Shown in pieces: positions 19,943 through 33,000 of a DNA stretch of 64,000 nt. This DNA is from Psoroptes ovis (Eukaryota; Arthropoda; Arachnida; Sarcoptiformes; Psoroptidae), in the NCBI GenBank assembly GCA_002943765.1, contig PQWQ01000003.1, forward strand, positions 2,108,001 through 2,172,000, in the 5' to 3' direction. The notes beneath the pieces were generated by a model, which saw nothing but the letters and a program-made list of their open reading frames with translations, made no database searches and was not told the origin of the DNA. Each line of letters opens with the position of its first letter. Position 1 is the first letter of the stretch. Position numbers and translations under genes: made by a program.

Positions 19943-20593
19943 TTAACCAATTAAACCGATCGGATCAAATCCACCGATATCACCAAGACCACCTAAACCA
20001 CCAATATCACCGAGGCCATTACCGCCACCTAAACCTCCAATATCACCAAGACCATTACCACCTCCTAAACCACCGCCGCCACCACCACCTCCGCCAAGAT
20101 TTCCTAATCCTAGATCTCCAATACCGAGACCATCACCACCACCACCACCTCCACCGCCTCCAAGATTACCAAGACCGAGATTACCAAGGCCAAGATTGCC
20201 AATATCTAAACCTCCACCACCACCTTGTTGCCCGAGACCTAATCCTTGGCCAAAACCGCCTTGTTGACCAAGACCACCAAGTTGTTGAAGTACATTACCA
20301 CCGCCACCATTACCGCCACCGCCAAGGCCTAATCCACCGAGGCCACCTGGACCACCGCCGATCGGTAAACCACCACCACCATTACCACCACCGCCAAGAA
20401 TATTTCCAAGTCCACCTAAACCACCAGGTAAACCTCCGCTGCCGCCGCCACCGCCACCCATACCACCACCACCAAAATCGCCTAGGTTTCCAATATCAAA
20501 TTCATTTTGAGCATAAATATTTATGACGAAAATATTTATTATCAATAAACATATTGAACAATATAATGTCATTGATTTATATAAATTTGGCAT
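19943..20593 (-). CDS. Glycine-rich secreted protein (cuticle-like)
   Basis: 216 residues, single exon. Residues 1 to about 28 are a signal peptide: hydrophobic core ICLLIINIFVINIYA, then QNEFD. The rest is almost entirely Gly with Leu, Gln, Asn, Ile and Asp in irregular repeats such as GLGNLGGGG and GDIGGLGGGNGL. Such proteins are common in arthropod cuticle, silk or secreted glue; which one applies here cannot be told. No Cys or chitin-binding (Rebers-Riddiford) motif is seen. The sequence stands out as a GC-rich island. Slippage among repeats makes length variation likely. Confidence 0.8.
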   Translation of the reverse strand: MPNLYKSMTLYCSICLLIINIFVINIYAQNEFDIGNLGDFGGGGMGGGGGGSGGLPGGLGGLGNILGGGGNGGGGLPIGGGPGGLGGLGLGGGGNGGGGNVLQQLGGLGQQGGFGQGLGLGQQGGGGGLDIGNLGLGNLGLGNLGGGGGGGGGDGLGIGDLGLGNLGGGGGGGGGLGGGNGLGDIGGLGGGNGLGDIGGLGGLGDIGGFDPIGLIG

Positions 20594-22795
20594 GATGAAT
20601 AACAGATAAAATAATAAGAATCAGAAATTAAATTGAAAGATTGTTGATTTTTGAATGTTAGCAAAACAATAAATTTTGGAACAAATTAAAAATAAAAATC
20701 ACAAAACACAGCACACAATTTAAAATGAAAAAAATTTAAAACTCAGATGTTGGTGTGTGTGTATTTGTGTGTTTGTTATGTGCTTTGGTACTTGTTTCAA
20801 TTGTCAAATAAACGAATAAATAAATCAAACTTGGTCTTTTTTGAAAATTTGAAAAAATGAATGTTTTCACTTGTTGATCGAAAATCAAAATGACAATCCG
20901 ATTGCTTTTAGCTAACAGCTAAATATAAATGTTGAACAGCCGAAGTGATATTGTTTGTTTTTGTTGTTGATCATATAAATGGGTGAATAATAATTGAAAA
21001 TACTGAGAAAATAAAATAAAAATTTCAATAAGAAAAAACAAAATACAAAATATGCAAAAGTGTTTCCTTTGAGAAATAAATACAAAAGTGAATATTTTCT
21101 TAATAAATTTACAAAATCCAACGAAAGCGAATACCAAAATGTGTTGATGTAATTGCAACACGACCTCTACCTGAGATTTCCGTTTGATTGAATGAGAAAA
21201 ATGTTTTTGTCTTTCCAAAAACTATATTTCGCCATCAATCTATCATAAATCTATGAAATCATTATCAACATTATTGAATGATTCGGTCGAAAGAAATTTC
21301 CAAATATTTTATTGGCCAAATTTTGGAAATTTGCTGTTTTTTTATCTTGTTAAAATTTCAATTAGCTTCCGTAGTAGTTTATACAAAAAATTACGTTCAC
21401 ATACACATTATTTACATTTATGTGAACCTATTTGACAGGTGAATCGAGATTTTGATCAATCAAAACAGACAAACAAACAAATCAATCAATCAAACGATTA
21501 ATCGATCCGAATCAATATGTTCCAATTGACAATTAATTGATTGATTAATTCAACGTTATCATTATTAGTAAATTATTATTTTTATTTGAAGAAATTATAC
21601 AAAATCAAGTGATTTCAATAGAAATATCATATAAGAGTTATACGAATAAATTTTGAAATTTCATTTTTCAAAATTTCAATTTCCGAATTCTTTTCTTCTT
21701 TGATTTGTTCATTCAAATTTTTTTGTTACAATCAAATGTAGCAATTTTCAAATGTATCCGGTCGTTTTCCATTGTTATTAATGATTTTGTTTGATTATTC
21801 AACACCTTTAATTCAGCAGCTTTAGTGCACCTTTTTGGACAATTATTCAATTTTCAAATTTTTTTAAACACAGGAAAATGTTCAATATTCATTCATTTGA
21901 ATTCCTAAACTTGGATAGGAGGAAGATAATTTTAAAATTTATTTTTGGAAATTTTTTTTTGAGAAAAATCAAATAAATCCTTTGAAATTGGTCACTTTTT
22001 GTATTAATAATCATAAATGCATACGAATTTAAATGAATGAATTAATTTATTGTGAATGTTGCCGAAATTTAATTGAATAACCTTGTAATAGTCGATTTAC
22101 AACTTACAGTCTTATGTATAATCGGAAATAATTATGATTTCGTTTTTTTTGGATCATTTTACAACAAATATTTTAAACAATTACGACAAACGAGAGCTTA
22201 GACTGCAAATTGATTTGTTTTATATTACAAAATTGGTGTTTGCTTCATTACTTTCATTAACAAAATATAATGAAACAAATTAAACGCTACCCAATTACGT
22301 AATAAATGTCGATAACAATGTTTCGATCATATCAATTGGTTAATTGATTTCGTTTGATTAATTAACAATTGATTATTATGGCTATTTATCCATAGATTTT
22401 TCTCGAGGTTAAATGCTTGCTCTGAATTGGTTCAAGAAACAAAAAAGTGTTTAAAGTTAATTAACCGGTTTTTTTCGCTTAGTTTTTGTTTGAAATTTTG
22501 AACTTGAAAATTTTTCAAATAATTTATCCTAAGTTATCAAAATCGAATTCATGATTACAGAGCCATCTCGTTGCTCTTTGAGAAAGTTTCGCAAAAATTT
22601 TTGTAGAAAATTTTCGGCAAATGTTTTTGGAAAAAAAGTTTCACAGAAATTTCAAAACCTTTGAGCATGTGATTTGATTTGATTCTCCCTCGAAATTCAT
22701 TTTTTATTAATTTTTTTCTAATCACGATTAAATTTAAATTACAAAATTTACTCCCGATTCTAATTTGTATCAAGTGTTTCTTCGAAAAAAAAACA
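20594..22795. other. 2.2 kb AT-rich intergenic region
   Basis: Lies between the divergent glycine-rich gene and TNPO3 and must contain both promoters. Only short low-complexity open frames are present and I support none. There are several (ATCA)n and T-run stretches, for example (ATCA) repeats near 21480. Confidence 0.45.
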
Positions 22796-25700
22796 ATGAA
22801 TCAACAAATATTGACCAACAACGAAATTGATCAGAATCCGAATCAAAATAATATTAATCAAAGCATTACTCAAAATGAAGCGATTAATTTTCAAATTAAT
22901 GAAATGCCAAATTTAGAACAAGTTTATTCATTAATTAATGCAATGTATGAACAAAAAGATGGTCTAAAAGAATTAGCATCAAAATGGTTAGAACAATTAC
23001 AACGTTCAGTATATGCATGGAAAATATCTGATGAATTATTGATTAAAAAACTTGATTATCAATCATGTTATTTTGCTGCGCAAACATTGAAAACAAAAAT
23101 ATTGAATTCATTTACAGAATTACCACGTGAAAGTTATGATTCGCTTAAAGATTCATTGATTAATCATTTAATAAATATGAATGTGAAACCGATACAAACA
23201 CAGCTGTGTTTATCGATAACTTATATTTGTAAGTTTTTTTTTCTGATTTTTTTATGAGAAATTTCTAAGATTGATTTATTTTCAGTTTATATTAATGATA
23301 ATTGGAGAAATCCATTTGAAGAATTATCACAAAAATTACCAAAATGTATATTCATTGAAATATTGACATGTATTGCACAAGAATATGATTGTAGAAGACC
23401 ATTGTTTAAATTAGAGAAAACAAGACGTGAACAATTAGATTCGTATTTGTGTGAAAATTTTTCAATGGTGATGCAATTATTATTATCTTGTTTTCAAGAA
23501 CTTCCCACATACGATATTAATCATCAAGAATTGATCAGTGAAAAATGTTTATTATGTTTCGAATCATGGATAAATTTTGCTAAAAGCTCACATTTAGAAT
23601 TGATACGATCGATGTTACTCATTACATTTAATTATTTGAAAAATCCTGATTGTTCGATTCAAACCCATGAAAAAGCATCAGATGCATTATGTAAAATAAT
23701 ATATCAATGTGAAGGACACAGCACGTTTACTGATTTACGTCCACAAGTTATTGAATTAGTATATTCATTAGAAACTTGCTATGATAATGCATTAGCTGTT
23801 GAAGATTCAGCAAAATTAATGGATTTAGCAAAAATATTTGTCGAATTAGGAAATTCTTTGATTGAATTCATCATATATGATCAAGTCGATATGAAAATTA
23901 TGCAACTAATATTAAAATGTGTTGGTCATTATGAGTATGAAGTTGCTGAAATTACATTCAATTTTTGGTATAATTTTTCTGAAGTTTTGCGTAAACATGA
24001 TCATAACAAATTTCAACCATATTATAATCATTTATTGACATCATTATCACGATTATGTCGTTTAGAAGTTGATTCTGAAAATATCATTGATGAAAAATCC
24101 GATGTTTATGATTATCGCATGCAAATACAAGAATTAATCGAAGAGATTTCCATATGTTTTGATTGGGTTAACTATATCATTGCTATGAATGTCATAGAAA
24201 ATTTTTCAATTGTATCAACGACTACAACATCATGGGAAATAATTGAAGCACATTTATATATAATGTATTGTATTGCAAGTACTGATAATTTCGATAGTGA
24301 TAATCAACGCAAAAATGAAATTTTATTATTAGTGATTAATTATCTGTTAAATTTACCAAATGGTGTTAATGATCAGCAGCAATCACTACAACAAGTTCAT
24401 GTACAAATATTTGCAACTGGATGTGATCTAATAGGTGAATTAAATAAATGGATCAATGATAATAATCAAATTTTACAGCCAATTATAATGTTTTTATTGA
24501 ATATAATATCGGCAAATCATGTTAAACAAACCAAACTATCGATTAAAGCAGCATTAGCCTTGAAACGAATATTATGTTCTATGAAAGATATTGATTATGA
24601 TTCTATTGCTAAATTATTCTTTGATCTAATACAAATCTATAAAATAATAGAAGATCGAGTGGAATTAGGTATACCAATAATGGCATGTTGTACTGCAATT
24701 TTATCCAATAAAAATATTGAAGAATGTGATAATCAAGAAATATTTTTTCAACAATTATTACAAAATTGTTTGGATAAAATACAAATCGTATTAACGCAAA
24801 AATCATCGATTGAAGAACATAAATTAAAATGGGAAAAAATTATTGACAATATACATGCAGCGTTCAAAAATTTTCGTCCAAATGAAAAAACAAAACATGC
24901 TGATGTGATACATGCACATATTCGTGATAATATTTGGCCATTTTTAAGAGAATCAATATCTCATTTTGCACCAATCAATTCACAAGTAATTGAACATTGT
25001 GCACGATGTGTTCGTCATATTGTTCGATCAATGAAACCATCATATCTATTGCAACCTATAGTTGATCATATTGTTCCTTTATATCAAAAGTTTCCCAATA
25101 ATTCTCCTCTCATATATATTGGATCCATACTTATGGATGAATTTGCTGATCCAAACGATCAAATTACATCAGATGGTCTGATACAAATGTTTAATGTGAG
25201 TGGAATTTCATGTTTTTTCATTCTTCCAAATATAATAGAATTAATCGATATTTTTTTTATTGGTTTCATGACTTCAGGCATTTTCATCTACAACATTTTG
25301 TATTTTCAGTGAAAATTCATTGAATTGCAATCCATATTTGATTGATGATTATTTCAATCTTTGTTCACGCACATTGACAAAATTGACGGAAAAATTTTTG
25401 AATAATGTCGAAACATTGAATGGAATTTTACAATCGGTCATCATTTTTATTTATTTACCACAAAAAGAGGCAAACGATTCGATAAATAAATTTTTAACTG
25501 ATTTTTTGCAATTAGGAAATCCAATCGTATCACGATATGTCTCAAATGAATACGGTAGAAATATATTTTATTCATTAATCGATTCTATCATGTTTAAATT
25601 GCCAAGTTATTTCATTCCGGATATGGTTGAACCGATATGGTCATATAAAATTCATTATCCTGAGGTAAAATGAAAATATTGTATTAATTTTTTCATTTCA

Positions 25701-25978
25701 TTTTTAAGTTGAAACTTTTTTATCAACTCACACAGTATTTTAATCAATATCTACATTATACGGCTGAAACTTTGTATCAAAAAATACAAAAAGATGTTTA
25801 TAATATAAGCCATGATAAATTGAAAAATTTTTATGAAAATTTACAAAGGTAAGAACATGATTGATTTCCATTTTTTAACACATTCATTTATAATCGAATA
25901 CTTTCATTCAGAGCTAACAATCCAAAGCAAATGGTCAGCGAATTAAGACATTTACAACGTTATTTCCATTCTCGATGA
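22796..25978 (+). CDS. TNPO3: Transportin-3 (SR-protein nuclear import receptor), 5 exons
   Basis: A karyopherin of the importin-beta family that carries phosphorylated SR splicing factors into the nucleus and releases them with Ran-GTP. Exons: 22796-23228, 23286-25195, 25278-25664, 25736-25848, 25912-25978, all GT..AG with consistent phase; the product is 969 residues (human form about 923). About 45 extra Asn/Gln-rich residues precede the first HEAT repeat. Diagnostic matches to the family are LQRSVYAWKISDELL, SCYFAAQTLKTKI, ELPRESYDSLKDSLI, YEVAEITFNFWY, IRDNIWPFLRESI, HCARCVRHIVRSMK and, near the C-terminus, LPSYFIPDMVEPIW and ELRHLQRYF. The last match supports a full-length C-terminus. 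Open frames continue a little into the intron after 25195, but splicing to 25278 restores the alignment. Confidence 0.93.
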
Positions 25979-26142
25979 TTAATCACGATTATTTGCTCGA
26001 TATTTCCATGATATTAATGTGCATTTTTGTGTCGCTGTACATATGAAGCTTGGTACACTATTATAATGAAATGCTACTGATAATTTTTTTGCTGTCAAAC
26101 TTTTTTTTTAGAACATAATTTAATTTTTTATAATTTAAATCA

Positions 26143-26148
26143 AATAAA
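26143..26148 (+). terminator. Polyadenylation signal of TNPO3
   Basis: AATAAA about 165 bases after the TNPO3 stop codon and only 34 bases before the stop of the convergent membrane-protein gene, so the two 3' ends probably overlap. Confidence 0.5.
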
Positions 26149-26181
26149 ATCAATATTAATTGCAATCTGTATTTTGTTGCT

Positions 26182-27084
26182 TCAAGATACAGCTTTTTGA
26201 AGAAAACTTTTTGTTATAGAATTTTTACGACATTTTGGCCTAAAATTACTGTTGGAATTTCTTTGATAATTTGTTGAATGATTTGATGATGGTGCAGATG
26301 ATGATGCTGAAGCTGATGTCCCAGAAATTTTGCGTTTATTCATTATTGACCAATATGAATTATTTGATGCTTCATTCAGTGCATTCGATGTTTGCACCGA
26401 TAATGATGGCTGATTGGTTGATGCTGCTGTTACCATTTTCGATTGTATTTGGCCAGTTGTGTTTACATACATAATTTGACTGGTTAAATTCGGTCTTGGT
26501 GCAAGTGCCATACGTAATTTTGAGCGTTTTGATTTACTCATTGAACGATATGCTTTTATTTTTTTATAACAAACCATACAAATCAACACCAATATTGCTA
26601 GAGCTATACTGATTCCGAGTACAATTAGAATAATGAATAATACTCGACTCACATCCGGTAATTCCAAGCATTTTTTAACTGTTATCAAATCATGACAAGA
26701 CGGATCAGAATCGCATGGATGTATTTCTAATTGTTTACACCATACACCACTTTTATACAATGGATTTGTTTCACATTGTTTGTTCATACATTCACACATT
26801 AATATTTGGCTACAACAACGTAATATATTGGCCAATCCTTGTTTACGTGCAATTATTCTGTTACGTTCATCATTACACGTGACATTCAATAGTGGATGTT
26901 GTTGTTGTTGTAGTTTTTCGGATTGTTTCAATGATAATGATTGTCGCTTCATATGTTCCAATGTATTAGTGATTGTATTAGAATTTTGGTTAATGATTGT
27001 TGTGTTTTGAAAATTATAGATTGATGGAATAATTTTGATGATGATGGATAAAATAAATACACTTCTGGCGATTGTTGTTGGCAT
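26182..27084 (-). CDS. Cys-rich single-pass membrane protein of unknown function
   Basis: 300 residues, single exon in my model. A signal peptide spans about 1-22 (SVFILSIIIKIIPSIYN). A polar stretch with a Gln run follows. A compact ectodomain of about 70 residues contains ten cysteines (70, 90, 91, 97, 99, 104, 116, 124, 130, 139), including CCSQILMCEC. A transmembrane helix at about 148-172 is followed by a basic stop-transfer segment, and then a 125-residue Ser/Asn-rich cytoplasmic tail. This is type I topology. I do not recognise the Cys pattern; it might be a divergent receptor or adhesion protein. The gene converges on TNPO3. Confidence 0.68.
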   Translation of the reverse strand: MPTTIARSVFILSIIIKIIPSIYNFQNTTIINQNSNTITNTLEHMKRQSLSLKQSEKLQQQQHPLLNVTCNDERNRIIARKQGLANILRCCSQILMCECMNKQCETNPLYKSGVWCKQLEIHPCDSDPSCHDLITVKKCLELPDVSRVLFIILIVLGISIALAILVLICMVCYKKIKAYRSMSKSKRSKLRMALAPRPNLTSQIMYVNTTGQIQSKMVTAASTNQPSLSVQTSNALNEASNNSYWSIMNKRKISGTSASASSSAPSSNHSTNYQRNSNSNFRPKCRKNSITKSFLQKAVS

Positions 27085-30000
27085 TTTATCAGGACCAATA
27101 TGAATCTTGATTCTGATTTCAAATGATTTCTAAGACTTTTAAACAAATTTGAAATCCATTTCTCCATTTGAAAAAAAAAATTGAAATTCAATTAAAATTT
27201 TAAAATAATGATCACATCCCACAGATGGCCACAGTTTTTTTACTAAATCAAAATTTTACCATTTTTTCCTGTACTTGAAAAAAATCTTGTAAGATCAAGA
27301 TTCAATTACGGATATTTATGCCTACTCGACTCTAAGTAAAATAATTGAAAATTTACGAAATTTTTGTCTACTTTTTTTTTATACAAACGAAGATGCTTAG
27401 AATATTTATAAACCAATGATGAGCATTGTTGATGATGTTTGACGACACAGGCTGTTGATGATGTTATTAACATTGAATTTTTTATCGCTATTACCCATTT
27501 TCATTATTTCGTAATATCATGATATTTATTTTTATTTTTTCCCATTTTTTCTTTCATTCATCAATTCATCCAACCATTTAACATACAGAAGAAATTTATT
27601 CAAAATAAAAATATTGCAATCAAAACAAAAAAACTGTTGCAAATTGCCAAATTATTAAATTGCCTTGGATTTTTTTTTTTAATCTTTCTCATTTAATTTT
27701 ATTTCACTAAATTTTGTTTGAAATCAGACGAATGAATTAATTTTCATTTTGCTTTTCATCTTTTGATGTAATAATAGCATTGATAATGTGTATAAATTGA
27801 TTTTATATCCATTTTTATATTAATGAAATTTTTTTCTTTTTGATGCTGATCATCATCATAAAATGATAGTTTCATTATTACGAGAAATTATCAGAAAAAA
27901 AACCACCACTAACGACTACACCACCATTATGATATAATGAAATTAAATGCAATAATTATTATTTTTGGTTAATTGAAAAAAAAAAATTTGATTAATTTTA
28001 ATTAAAAAAAAATTGAAATTTTTAATCAAAATTCTTGGTTTTTTCTCAACATTTTCGAATGTAAGAATGGATATGAGGAGGATGATGAGGATGAGGAGGA
28101 GGAGGAGGAGGAGTCAAGATATTGAAAAAACAAAACAAAACAAAACAAAAAACAAAGAGGTATCGAACAGGTAGCAGCATGGAATGTCATTTGAATTTTT
28201 TAAATTAATTGAATTGTTTAAAAGAATACGATGAAAGAGAGAAGAGTAAAAATACCACTACCCAAAAATTTTGTTCCTCTTTCTTTCTATGATTTTATGT
28301 TAAATTATCATTACATCAGTGTTTTTTTTTTTTTTTTTTTTTGTTTTGTTTTCACACTGATTTTCTGTTTTGGAGCGTAAAAAATGTACGCGTTCATCGA
28401 ATTCTTGCCATTCCATTCCATTCTGTTTTCTTTTTGGGCTTACAAATTTTCCTATTCCTCCTTTCTTCTGTTGTTCACTTTGCAAACAGAAATTTAAAAA
28501 AAAAGATAGCAGCATTGTTTTGTGTTTTGAAAAAAAAAGGATTAGAATTTCACTGAAACCATTCGAAAAAAAAAGGGAGAAGTATCAATCAGTGTGACGA
28601 TAAAACTATTACGAGATATAACGGCATTTTTTACCGAACAAAAAAAATTTCTCTTCTTTTCACCCTCTTGTGTTGATTCGTATGCCACTACTACGGTTTC
28701 AATTTTTGGTTTTTTATCTTTAAGGATTTTTTCAAATTTCCAAAAAAAAAAAAAATTTCTTTGCTTTTTGGCTTCATCATTTCATATTTTGTATTTTACG
28801 CGCGTAATTTTAGTGGATTTTTCAAAATTTAGTTTCAATATTTTTTCTTCTAATTATTTCGTGTATTCAACACCATTTCCAACAGTGGTTCATGATTATG
28901 GGTTGTGAATTTTCGCAAAAAATTGAAATCAATTAAATCAATTCCAAATAAACCAACTGACGATGCACCAAAGATGACCATTGAAAACAACCGATTTAAC
29001 TTCGAATTAAATTATCTCTGTTTGTTTGTGAAAATTCATTTTGAAATGTAGAAATATCGAAAAAAAGGTAAGCAAAAATTTTTATTCCATGTTTATTTAT
29101 ATTACGAATTATAGTTTTGAAATGAAAAAAAATGAATAAATTTTTCAATGTCATTGGGCCACGAGCCAAACACACGCGTTAAACGCATTGAATATTAGTA
29201 GAAAATATCGTAGATATCAAAAATCATCGTCAAAATGAAATGAATAAACAAAGCGAATTACGAAGTGAAAAGAGAGAAAACCATTTGAAAAATTTTCACT
29301 GAAAACTGATGTATGCAGGATAATAGTAAAAAGGAAAAACATCACAGATGTTCCATCAAAATGTTTTTTTATTTCATTCATTTGATGATTGTGAATCAAT
29401 GTGTTTAATCATAGTAATAATAGTAATGAAACGTATTTTTCATATGCATCAAATTCTAATGTGTTTATTCAGAAAATCCTAATAAATAACCATAAATTTC
29501 TATGGAAATTCAACCATCCAATATTTTCATTCAATGGTTTTTTTTCCAGTGTTTTATGCGATCTCTAGTAATTTTACGATACCATTCATTAATTTTTCCC
29601 TGTTTCCCCTGTCGTATGTTTTCACAATATTTTACCAACGGTTGTACCAGTTTTTATTTTTCCAAACGGATCTCATTTTTCTCATTTTTTACCTTTGAAT
29701 GAACACACACATTCAACAAGGGCCTAGCATTTGCCCTACATCATCTGCATTGTCGGTTCGCAACGATTTTCAAAACGGTTAATTCAGAATAACAATAATT
29801 TGAAACAATCAAAAATATGAATTAAATTGCATCATGCATTTAAGTGAATGATGAAATTTAAATTGAAAAAATTCATTTGATTAAATTGTTCCGCATGTTT
29901 TGAATATTTTCGATTTGATTTTAATTCTGAATATTTCTATTAAATGGAAATGAAAAAAAATGAATTAATTTAATTAACATCTATTCAATAAAAAGAATCA

Positions 30001-33000
30001 AACTTGTCTATATTTTTGTTGAATTCAATTGAATTTTTCAAATTTTGTATTGAAAAAATATTGAAGAACAAATATCATCGATTTCAATGATTTGATCCGA
30101 CGTAAACACACAAAAAAAATCAAATTACTTGTTGATTTTAATTTTGTTCAAAGCTCGCCATATAATCTATCAATCTTTATATGAATAAATAGTACATATT
30201 TAACCTGTTAATTAGTTTTATGAAATTGCACTTTAATTTATTAATTTTGAAAACAAAATTGATTTCAATTTCCTATCACTCTATTATTCATGCTACTGAT
30301 TGAATTCATTAGAATTTTCCAATTTCGATAACTACCGTTAAATTTAGAAATCAATGATGTATAATCTTTGCATAATTTTTCACAATGTCTCAATTGTGAA
30401 ATTTTAAATCATTGAATTTTACTGTGAAAACTTTTACCTTATCAGATTTCACGTGTGTTTTACCAATGAATTTTCATCATTATTATTTTTGTCTTTATGA
30501 ATTGGATGCACCATTTAGTCTCGCTTTTTTTGGAAATTTATTTTTATATTTAATCGATATTTTTTCTCTGTGTTTGTTTATTGTGAAATGTGAACGCGTA
30601 CATTCGTAAATAAATGATAAAATAATGTATGAATGGATAAATTGACTAACGAGTGATTGAATCATGGAAAAAAATCGAAATAATCCATTGAAAATTGATA
30701 AATTGTATACGATTCATTTGAATTTGTATTTTTTTATTTTAGTGTTGTTGCTGTTATTGTTTTAAATTGAATTTTTTTGAGACAACATTCTTGTGAAATT
30801 TATTTTGTTTTTGTTTTCTTTTTATTTGAAAATTTCCAATTGTCTCATTTGAAAATAATTTTGTAATTTGAAAATAAAGTGAAATTTCCATTATTATTAT
30901 CATTTAATGAAGTATAAATCATTAATTTTTATGAAATTTTTCAACTTTTAATCACAGAATTTAATTTTCAATTCTCAATTTTGTTAAAATTGTATTCAGT
31001 GAATTTATTTTTTTCTTTTTTTTTTCGTCTGGAAATTTAGACTATTTTTTAAAACAAATTATTTTCATTAACATCACAATAATTACCATGAAATTTGATT
31101 AATTTCACAATCAAAATTAATTAACTTCATTAATTAGTGATAAACAAGAGAAAAATTTGATGTAAATCAAGTGTTCAAAGGTTTTTATATTGTTTGAACT
31201 TTAGATGATTATCATTGAACTTGATCACAATACCGAAGGTGCTAAAGATAATTTTCTGGTCATGTTTTGATTAATGTTTTGGATTACACTGCTTCAATTT
31301 GGAAAAGGAATGAATGGTGGATTAGAAGAGTTAACATGGTCTTTAAATTGAATTCAAAATGGATTTTATTTAAATTATTTAACAATTAACATTTGCTCTA
31401 ACGAATTTATTACTTAGTCTTCTAATAATTTTTCATTGGTTCAACACTTGAGTTTGAGTCAATAATTTTTTAATTATCATTGAAATTATACAATTTTTTC
31501 CATATTTTGTTTGATATTTCGGGTAATTTTTCCATTTTTTGATTGATAGTCCGCTGGTTAATTGTTATGATATGTTAAGATATTGAACACGCATATTTCC
31601 GAAAATTTTCCAAACTTTTATTTTTTGCCGAGAAAAAATAAAATAATAGGATTGACAAACCAATTGAATTCAAATCAATATGACAAAGGTTCAAAATGTT
31701 CTAAATCACAAAAAAAATCTATTTTATGCATTTCTCCTAGTGTTTGACAAGTCATTTTGTCACATTGAAATTTACTGATCACGAATTCATTGTTTATTGA
31801 AAAATTCATCTCTGATTGATTGATCACTGATTGATTTGAATTTTTTTGGCTGAACAAAGCAAATAAATGATTGATAATTGATTTTCAATTGAATTTAATT
31901 TGAATTTTTATTTTATCATTTTACATTTTTCAAATTCATTGACATTGATCGGTAATAGTATTCATTTGCGTTTGTATTTTGACAAATCAATATTTGTTAA
32001 AATTTGATTTAATTTATTTTTTCGTGTTTTGTTTTGGTTTTTTGACAATTCAAAGCTTTTGTGCGCAGCCACATGTTTCGATTTCCAAATTTACAATTCT
32101 TACCATTCATAATTGATTCATTTGTGAACATGAAAATATTTTCCGGTCAAAATTTCAAAAGATGCTGTGGAAATGTTTCTTATGCTTCTGCTTCTCCCAT
32201 GAAAAATCATGAAAAGATTCACATGTGTACCTGGTGCAAATGTTCACTTTAACAGGCGCAAAGCACACACATTTACACACACGCCAAGCAAGCGATTGAA
32301 CTTGTTTTATGCTGTTTTGGTTGGAGTTTTCTTTTTTTTCCACAGGTTTAAACATCCTGCTTCTTTTTCCAAATTTTCTTCTAAAAACAAAAAGGCTTAT
32401 AGATTTTCAAATCCCTACACCAACATTTGATTCATTTAATTTCATTTAAGATTTTAATTTTTAATTTACACAGATTTCATTCATTCACTTCACATTTAAA
32501 TTTGTTCAAAAACCATGAAATATAATCTTGATTTAATTCAAAATAAGTCAATGAAAAATGACCAATCGATGACTGAATGAAATGTTTGTTTCAATAATTT
32601 CAAATCATCAAATGCCGTTAAGTTTTGTGGGAGAAATGAAACAAATAAGAATTATCAATGTTCAAATGATTAGGTTGTAATAATATTTACTTTGATGAAT
32701 ACTCTGGTCATCGAATATATGCGATGATCAATGTGGTAATAGTGGCTGTATATTGATCAAATAGAAATAATAATAATAATAACCAATGGACCGGTTTGCT
32801 TGTTCATCGGACGACTTGATCGTTCGTTCGTTCGTTGTTTGTATTTTGTATTTATCAATCTTGCAAGCAATTTGTGTGAGTGTATGTGTTTGTGTGTGAG
32901 CGTATAATCTGTTTTTAATCCTTTGATTACGCACACATTTGTGTTCTAAATTTTTATTTTTATCTTTGAGATTTTGGAAAAAAAATGGAAAAATTATTGA

